A stretch of DNA of 64,000 nt from assembly GCA_016793165.1 (NCBI GenBank), contig JAEULA010000079.1, positions 1 through 64,000 of the forward strand, read 5' to 3'. This stretch comes from Alphaproteobacteria bacterium. GTDB taxonomy: Bacteria; Pseudomonadota; Alphaproteobacteria; CACIAM-22H2. Shown here piece by piece: positions 61,901 to 64,000 of this stretch (positions are counted from its first letter, which is position 1; each line of letters begins with the position of its first letter). Made by a program: the position numbers and the translations under genes. The notes under the pieces are model-generated. The model did not search any database. It had not been told where the DNA came from and worked only from the letters and a program-made list of their open reading frames with translations.

Positions 61901-64000
61901 CGACGAGCACGTTGCCGGCGGCATCGATTCTTGCGCCGTCGTCGATCGCCGCGTGCACGCCCATCGGGTTCGCGGCACTGCCGATCACGACGGCGGCGGC
62001 GGATCCGGCGATCGCGAGCGACCCCGACGCGGAGAATCCTGCCGCGATCGCGACGATCTTTTCCTTGGCCGTGGCGCTGACCGTCACGTCGCCCGAGGCG
62101 GTGACGTCCGCGCCGGACACGATTGCACTGGTCGTGCCCATGAGGACCGGGGCCGCGACGGCGCCCGCGCCCGCGAAGCTACCGCTCGCGCGCGCGCCGA
62201 TACCCAAGGTGAGGTTCGTGTAGGTCCGGCTGGCGGTCACGGTGACGGATGGCGTCCGCGTCGAATGCGTTGCCGACACCGCCGCGTCGTCGTCGACATG
62301 CGCCAGGGTGTTGATCGTGTGCACGCCGACCGCGCCGGCGATACCGGCTGCGACCGAGCCGGCCGCGCCGACCGCGGCGCCGACGCCGGCCAGATCGTCG
62401 ACGCTCACGGCGATCACGCTGACGCCGCGCTGCGCCGACGTCTGAGGAGTTCCGAAGGCGGGCTTGTCGATGTCGTGTCCGTCGGTGCCGAAGGCCGCGT
62501 TGTCGATCCTCGGCACCCCGACCGACATCACCCTTTGGACCGAATGCTGATCGGCGGCGCCGGCACGCCCCGCCGCAACGGCGATCGCCGGTCCGCCCTT
62601 CGTCGCCGCCAGCTGGAAATGCCCGCTGTCGTTGACGATCACATAGTAGAGACTCTGCCCCTCCAGCCCGTTCAGCGGAGTGCCGTCGGCGGCATAGACG
62701 ACCTGGTCGCCGTTCGCGAAGCCATGGCCGCTCTTCGCAATCCTGCCCGCCGCGTCGACATCCGCGGTCGTGAAAGTGGCGGTGATCGCCTCCCGCTGCG
62801 CGTCGATGCCGGTTCCGACGGCGAACAGCCCGCTATTCGCCGTGCTGGCCGTGCCGAGCGCCAAGGCGGTGACCTTCGCACCGGTGCCGATGGACGCCTC
62901 GGTCGTCTTCTTGATCACCCCGATATTCGCGGCGTTGCCGACGGCCACGCCCCCCGCAACCGACAAGGCGCCGGCCACCGCCGTCGCATCCGTGCGGTGG
63001 TCCGCCGACACCACGACATTGTTTCGCGCCGCCACCGTCGCGCCGTCGTCGATGCGCGCCGCGGCTACCAGATTGAGAACCGACACGCCGGCCGTCGCTC
63101 CCCCGGCGATGGAGCCGCCGCCGACCCCCGTCACCGAGGCGGCGACGATCTGTTCGCTCTCGGTCGCGGTGATCGATACGTCCCGGTCGGCCTTGATCCG
63201 CGAGCCCGCGCCGACCGTCGCTCGTGTCTGACGCGTGATCACGCCCGCGTCGACGCCGACACCGAGCCCGGCCGTGCCGCCGGCGGCCAGCGCGCCGGCC
63301 GTGCCGAGCAGGATGAACGAGCCGCTGGCCCTGACCGTCAGATCGGCCGTCGTTCCCGCCCCGGTGCCCGCCTTGATCTCGGCGCCCGGAGGCCGCGCCG
63401 CCGTGGCGTCGGTTATCGAGGCGGCGGTCGCGTCGTTCACGGCCGTGACCGTTGCGGAACCCGCGATGCCCGCCGTGCCGCCGCCGCTGCCGCCCACCGC
63501 GATATTCGTGAGGTCGATCGCCGAGTCGGCGGCGACGAGAATACCGGTCACGCCAGTGACGGCCGCATCTCCGGAGATCTCCGCGGTCGTGGTGTTGAGC
63601 ACCACCACGGTGCCCGACGAGGCGCCGAACCCCGCCTTGCCGCCTGCCGAGACCTGGCCGGCGATCGAACCGATCTTGGAACTGTTGTTCGCGATGATCG
63701 TGACGGAGCCCGCCGCCGACACGGCGCCGCTCCCGCCGATCCTTGCGACCACGTCACTGGCGACGATGGCGGTCGACACCGATCCCGCCCCTGCAAACTT
63801 CTCCGCACCGGCCAATCCGACGGCGAGCGCCTGAATGAGGCTCCCCTCAAAGCCGAGGACGGTCGTGCCCCCGCCGCTCGACACGTTCGAATCGACGACC
63901 TCCGCCGCAACCCTGTGGGAAATGTAGTTTCCGGCGAATCCGGCGCCGCCGCCCGATCCGCCCTTGGCGAGCGCAGCGCCGCCGACCAGCGAGCGTATCG
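46968..64000 (-). CDS. Giant surface adhesin-like protein (partial; start beyond right edge)
   Basis: At least 5,676 codons in one frame; no stop is found up to 63998, so the N terminus lies outside the window. Order from the N-terminal side: long Ala/Gly-rich beta-helix-like repeats (64.0-58.7 kb), a haemagglutinin-like repeat region with RTX-like NGADSI motifs (58.7-55.0 kb), a Gly-rich GGxGGxGG segment (54.9-53.8 kb), YVTN-type beta-propeller repeats (52.9-51.9 kb; SPDGK, YVANESGN), a further RTX-like patch (51.8-51.3 kb) and at least ten PKD-type domains with WGDG or close variants (51.2-47.5 kb). The tail is Pro/Ala-rich with an acidic end. No LPXTG or PEP-CTERM tail is seen. Probably exported and surface-attached or secreted; export route inferred from the genes downstream. 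Confidence 0.88.
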   Translation of the reverse strand, partial: IRSLVGGAALAKGGSGGGAGFAGNYISHRVAAEVVDSNVSSGGGTTVLGFEGSLIQALAVGLAGAEKFAGAGSVSTAIVASDVVARIGGSGAVSAAGSVTIIANNSSKIGSIAGQVSAGGKAGFGASSGTVVVLNTTTAEISGDAAVTGVTGILVAADSAIDLTNIAVGGSGGGTAGIAGSATVTAVNDATAASITDATAARPPGAEIKAGTGAGTTADLTVRASGSFILLGTAGALAAGGTAGLGVGVDAGVITRQTRATVGAGSRIKADRDVSITATESEQIVAASVTGVGGGSIAGGATAGVSVLNLVAAARIDDGATVAARNNVVVSADHRTDATAVAGALSVAGGVAVGNAANIGVIKKTTEASIGTGAKVTALALGTASTANSGLFAVGTGIDAQREAITATFTTADVDAAGRIAKSGHGFANGDQVVYAADGTPLNGLEGQSLYYVIVNDSGHFQLAATKGGPAIAVAAGRAGAADQHSVQRVMSVGVPRIDNAAFGTDGHDIDKPAFGTPQTSAQRGVSVIAVSVDDLAGVGAAVGAAGSVAAGIAGAVGVHTINTLAHVDDDAAVSATHSTRTPSVTVTASRTYTNLTLGIGARASGSFAGAGAVAAPVLMGTTSAIVSGADVTASGDVTVSATAKEKIVAIAAGFSASGSLAIAGSAAAVVIGSAANPMGVHAAIDDGARIDAAGNVLVEARSETTDYAIAGAAGIGVGAGGGAGAVALTLINKDVSARIDASSVVADGDGGRSMTGILSDGTPSTGAYATRSMSGVAVQALSSETVYDIAGSGAGGVFAGVAGAVSVDLLNVDVVATIGAGAAVTSSRDVAVGAGNSASILAIAGALGAGAGAVGAGVDVGIVRNNTTAAIGDAAVVAAGAVGVNAQSRRDIESYANAAAAGGLALGGGVSVLSLGGRFTSEYTARDDASGSARGDALDGGSKGSVIGMVDDAIGGAIAGMQVEGAGGLDPVDPASAVLTGNRINFGTATGLKTGDTVVYDAGGGRAIGGLVDGRTYFVIETASANQVRLASSRADALSGNAIALNRSVATGTAHRFSADGGDVGNAARASNAAGLPGAGVLSDVTRASAAASASGTSAVVDGESARGSADVTAASMSVTARQAMKVTIEAGGAALAAGAAVGVGVAVMTVESDVTAAIGARAAIQGTGAGALNVQASRDATLAAFGLAGSASGFVALAGAGMSLTDVSTVASSMGARIEAGIAEGGTTDRHAVAREFGAVSVAARQSVTGKAAAGSASIAAGGAAAGVSVTIVDLAVNTIAVVGAFADIRDVASVTVTADQIQSFGPFVDDRPIGVGLAGALFGAAGAAVANVGLGGSVTALVDDDASIAATGAVTVAAAGDIQAGSLELAGGAVGLVAVGLVFGGVTLSPTVTARVGRNAHVEGSSIAVTSDNHVFATLGVSPASGGIGLVAVDGVRIAGSAEIATSVEVDNGAALTATSGDVVVQSKATPHLAVTAEGASYGGVAVGVQRAIVTMTNVNRVAIGSGVDITAGDDVSVVANSLSKVYADAEGTGGGAITVMFAYSTATLTDTTTATIGANAALTADDSLSISALASLQGRSSSASDGSGLGVGATTDSKFFITNTTTASVGAGAELVADRITILADLVSIDTQTHADSEVKAAVDASVATAIVDATTHVTATIGAGAVVQGDRSVDVRAVADAFELGPVADAESQALAADTSPTAKTTFKAFAQVVGAADAELRTRALLVEANLPVLPDFAPSANRDGALIDVGDERASMSGTYSRSIVWDSKVVMLGPVAPVLIVDADGTIHATGLTATSDGSTITVSPIAYTGRLSGTATFSIDADRDFGPISFGRFLDSSATLTGSPTIGFSRTLQSVEIANHSTKKLSIGAINPLNASVDPAGAITIDAPQHSGFSMTKTAVVGTTPITIRSTSAADIVLTGAIANAAGTTSIAADGGSILASGTGQSLSTTTLALAAGESIGSATRKIAITASDSVTAVASDGVRLSQTGSLRIGRIAAGTSADLAATASILGAVDVEVPAIDAPAVTLAANGGSIGSTSAPLRIGHAGDGRVTLTASAKTGMSIQGEAGGFTILSAVASTSGDVTIAVPDRIAAGQDIVLGSAGTVRAINGAVTLDAGDNIVTPSGSAIEASTTVTIRADQGAADGGSGADLDLRGTIAGTSVTIMGGDDADRIALTRVSSATTIDTGAQDDRIFLGSNARVAGSDAGTLTRFAAPLTIEGGSNGVGSGDSVDINDAADGFDRTGIYADGVLTGLGNAGPITLRPSVEIVTVTLGDGDNTMAVRSSAAGTTTRVNLGSGTNVATAGNAAGRLSDIDGMVIFDGGTGSNSIVVDDRANAGGGTVNGLLAVVNGFDALTGFGMAGAGVNWLNFDLVTVKLGAAYDFGINGSLAGVGLVSIDASAGSGDLTIGADLADLDGDVSIRGAGAGKTTSLIVAPTIGSTITLDSIDGMGRVTADGATGEVTFDANVDTVTIDQSANSARLTIADTTHATTVNLGNIAPNAEDEDGNALGNVTVTGASAALTITGGAANIVTIDRSASSAAITGRIANGAVIGSDLVISGVVGTVVTLSGIGEVDVDLGSGADKLTVDESAEATKLLLIDGGGGDDVVTLTKVATTAGRLRSVSGGEGSDTATLAFGGLPTDAFKSVEARVETLLIDNTGNAGATAVPVLWTILNGTEVSARNYSNPDAPGAKIVVTSKADLAGSVRINGGSANDRLDDTVTNPGAVAGAINGSRIQLDFAGAPLTTIAATQPLDLSRAISFNTLTTGAKSATGENGVMKVATSNGSGFLLVDTSASNPDVSSNSAAARTNGERFTITSVSGNPFTFYGLGFSAVGAVGVAPGTIALDYTTSLGESGTILVGTPGSGDGFLYDLLQVPLTGLTSLSFVPTTRLAVDNIIGIEELPLVAQTVLPIFIAEGERITFDTDEGKLTAGKIKVDLTRDGFRNGVNGDFVIGKDEVWLGTGDFSFKVADKIGRFTLNGDLVIPDGASDASPTVITAIGSNALAIHVGGDATVGTNVRFDVAADGTTAGGAGGGGAGTAGVAGVGGDTIGEGGGAGAGGAGGAGASGRDDIDFIDGSNGIKGASGAVGTRGERGTAATAGTSPTSGVNAPGSQGESGDAGVAGAAAGSVGQAAGGGTGGTGGNANTAKNRNDAEDGGTGGVGRDGADGADGGAGGNGAEGTGGTINTGAGDLISGGGGGGSGGSGGGGTAGNGGGGGGGGGGGGGGGQAANTPNVNRFGGHGGAGGDGVPGGDGGSGGDGGTGGDGGAGGGAFEIVVQGRLTIGDGVAANAFGGDGEDATAAQGGASGRVPSSSLSARDNGLNEGRTLGELASGSGGDGGNGGFGNYGGLGGSGGDGGDGGQAGGGGGGAGGTVRLVASDLHVASGNLTVDVHGGVGGANSGSGRASGGVDGRFLVASNTNLTVSATGAVTGIANIPSPVGGATVTRSTGPSGINAFIAAAFTETVRNAAGAIIDTNDVSFPVSTPNVVGLTNGGDVGGVLALNSAQQNLLIHALGLDDPNIVPAGSDAAVVRISSGTVLDIVDPENAANDFSLTTNYTGFDLLFFVNLTNSVLGTPRLGVIDADFATDARHEYSVTNPAFLKTLTTGGVETTTNLVGLNPHAAWLTLVPKDAVLKDADFFTFNASVKDANGKTATISNVKLTAGATANSNTSAAFLDLPTIALPGGGHLPSLDSVALSPDGKQIYGLSKTSGVLVSVNTSDMSERQYLVGGTGTLPSLTGATSIAIAPDGKTVFVGNDATGELETFSRDINGDLVHVANTTAAANGYFSSLAVSGDSKTVIAVGASGLLEFTRATTAGAPTAVTTVSNDLKLTKVLLADDGDRALSESVDLMFAVSSTTNRVYSLDPGTQAIRSTVTTADGTGLNRPVDMTLSPDRKFLYVANESGNSISVFAVGALGALDHIQTVRNLKLGVSGLSRPDGIAATADGEYVLVAARGSNAVLAFERLADGTLDTGSLQFMQILRNDVAGVGGLAAPLDVVVAPRNAAGDLFAYVGSPGVGAQNGGVAKISVAKRDGLAPQSSVVTFQAIETVNITTGNGADSISLLAVPTLTASATPVPVPTLGISTGAGADIVSLLDMSLATTIDLGSGDNRFSSGATRDASVLKVTAGSGNDRFDIVGLGSGSSVILTTGDGIDSVYVNGEGLSSESEIGLEDGGTAAEAKLSFDSRNIAGSPQTYSRTPLTVQNNGRGAVRLAGFEVASVVSSPVITVGSFAIDEGADLVLSASVLPMGTQNALFEDLNWDINGDGRYGDAIGTTVTVTWEDLAALNITRARDEAYLVGVTATNADGLSTTINTTLKVNRVAPTVTASGPATTKVGSPVIVNFGIAQAGDEAATEWRVDWGDGVTESLGGTAASATHVYYEPGTYAVAVGVRDDAMEATDPDWTAPPFEIGVNVLASQVSVGGVYRIAEGSSLTMTATAPGTPTNYAWDVDGDGTFDGSFTGRTITVGWAQGGLITDSGTFSPKVRVTYDDGTVVTSTASRRVIVDNLAPDLAIAPPASVTQGSNATLTIVPDDAAAADDTTGFIYKLDFDDDGVFDHTTTRLTGPQTFLVPASAIASRGSHQVSGQVIDDDGGIARFSATVVVTDVPQVLTVTGSSTVSQGSPYTLILDASHPPPQIVERWNVDWADGSIESYTGAEQTLVHVYAVAGDYQIGVEAIDSDGVTSTTHAITVTNLAPSLNLAAPAPIVEGQLARLSGTVSDPGAQDTFRVDIRWGDGQTESLVLPMGATEFAAEHLYADEGGYIIVATVADQGGATATASTSLSVARAPAVAVDFGFVKAAIDEGGTAALTGEISDLSLLATPTVTIDWGDGTAPVVVPIDPATRGFFATHDYLDNPAGRPDGSFLVTATVAASSGEPASAVAPISVRNIAPVVAVFDADRSTIDEGEIVTVVGSFSDRGAVDAHSVSIDWGDGTVTAGVVDEAGRSFTGTHVYLDDPAGSASGTFTIRAVIADEDGATGEAAIGVAVENLAPTLGEIALSPILVAAGGVLTLSGSFADAGAVDTHTVTVDWGDATSSDAAVDEATRSFVATHVYSVEPGAPAGGVIRTYPVSVLLADNAGATVSASAVASVSATPLSLVEFRTMSSAVDEDGMVFVTGTFADPTPSATHGVVIDWGDGTTSTGTVDEGAKSFAASHRYLDNPAGAPEGAFAIGGTLTASDGRVAAAATSTIVRNVGPVLAPLALDATAIDENGIVVVTGAFADPGSLDLHSVFIDWGDGTSETLTPDGAVRDFSAAHRYLDDNPGRPGYVIMARVVDQDGGEGAAAAAVAVRNAAPIVTALTTDKATINEGGVVTITGSFSDAGTLDTHAATINWGDGSSSAATVDEAARLFTATHRYLNNPSGGAGDAFVVNATLTDNADAAASAAATVTVRNVSPVLVALTNTAAVPGAIKPGEPMSIEGTFSDPGALDGHTLVIRWGDSSSATLVPIASGARGFTVAHTYLTQSNFTISVQVKDSDNAASATMTTKAVIGTPAPIVLPPIGTPPVVIPAPTATAGASLPAAPSASAPSTPVISAVPVGSPTPIASSVRLGSSPVTVAKPVLPKATVVLPGSASTIQLVQSGDVRIVTQQIAAKPPAPPPPAVQFDEESGAWLAGTSPATGDARAWIEDDDLGERWAMAPALAEARRSAPPVVRS

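Overview
This 64 kb window comes from a high-GC alphaproteobacterium. The evidence is a PhyR-type anti-anti-sigma regulator, promoters of the EcfG form (GGAAC, 16 bp, CGTT), tripartite tricarboxylate (Tct) transport genes and a PEP-CTERM protein. The genus cannot be fixed from the sequence. No CRISPR array, rRNA, intact tRNA or transposase was seen.

Layout. (1) 1-5.8 kb is a general stress response (GSR) block: phyR, a small secreted protein, an SLC13/RCK transporter, a candidate sRNA, a lytic transglycosylase, DUF883, CsbD and DUF1328 proteins and an entericidin-like lipoprotein. Six exact EcfG-type promoters and one near match lie here, two pairs of them serving divergent genes. (2) 6-14.5 kb holds a TctB-TctA-TctC transporter with a LeuB-type dehydrogenase, an RraA-type aldolase/dimethylmenaquinone methyltransferase-like protein, a Baeyer-Villiger-type monooxygenase and a winged-helix/TolB/TPR regulator. 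(3) 14.5-24.7 kb holds two flavoproteins, a MaoC hydratase, an OsmC protein, a secreted Cys-cluster protein, a LuxR-type regulator, a PAS histidine kinase with overlapping response regulator, an AbgB-like M20 hydrolase and an unknown protein. (4) At 24.88 kb there is a 45-nt 3' fragment of a tRNA-Thr(CGT) gene, a possible scar of integration.

(5) 25.4-37.7 kb is a ten-gene minus-strand operon, divergent from a LysR gene. It encodes a complete Dpp-type ABC importer, a TAXI-TRAP transporter and four enzymes (Asp/Glu-racemase/maleate isomerase family, M19 dipeptidase family, phytoene-desaturase-like oxidoreductase, muconolactone-isomerase-like protein). It looks like an uptake and catabolic unit for an unidentified compound.

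(6) 39.1-64 kb is the most unusual part. A giant surface-protein gene (at least 5,676 codons, running off the right edge) is followed on the same strand by DUF3467, a GAF-HlyD fusion, a PqqD-like/M50 protease/HlyD fusion, a short SecA-like ATPase and a PEP-CTERM protein. Several genes overlap (GTGA and 8-nt overlaps). I infer a dedicated export and processing machine for the giant protein. No ABC exporter or outer membrane channel lies inside the window.
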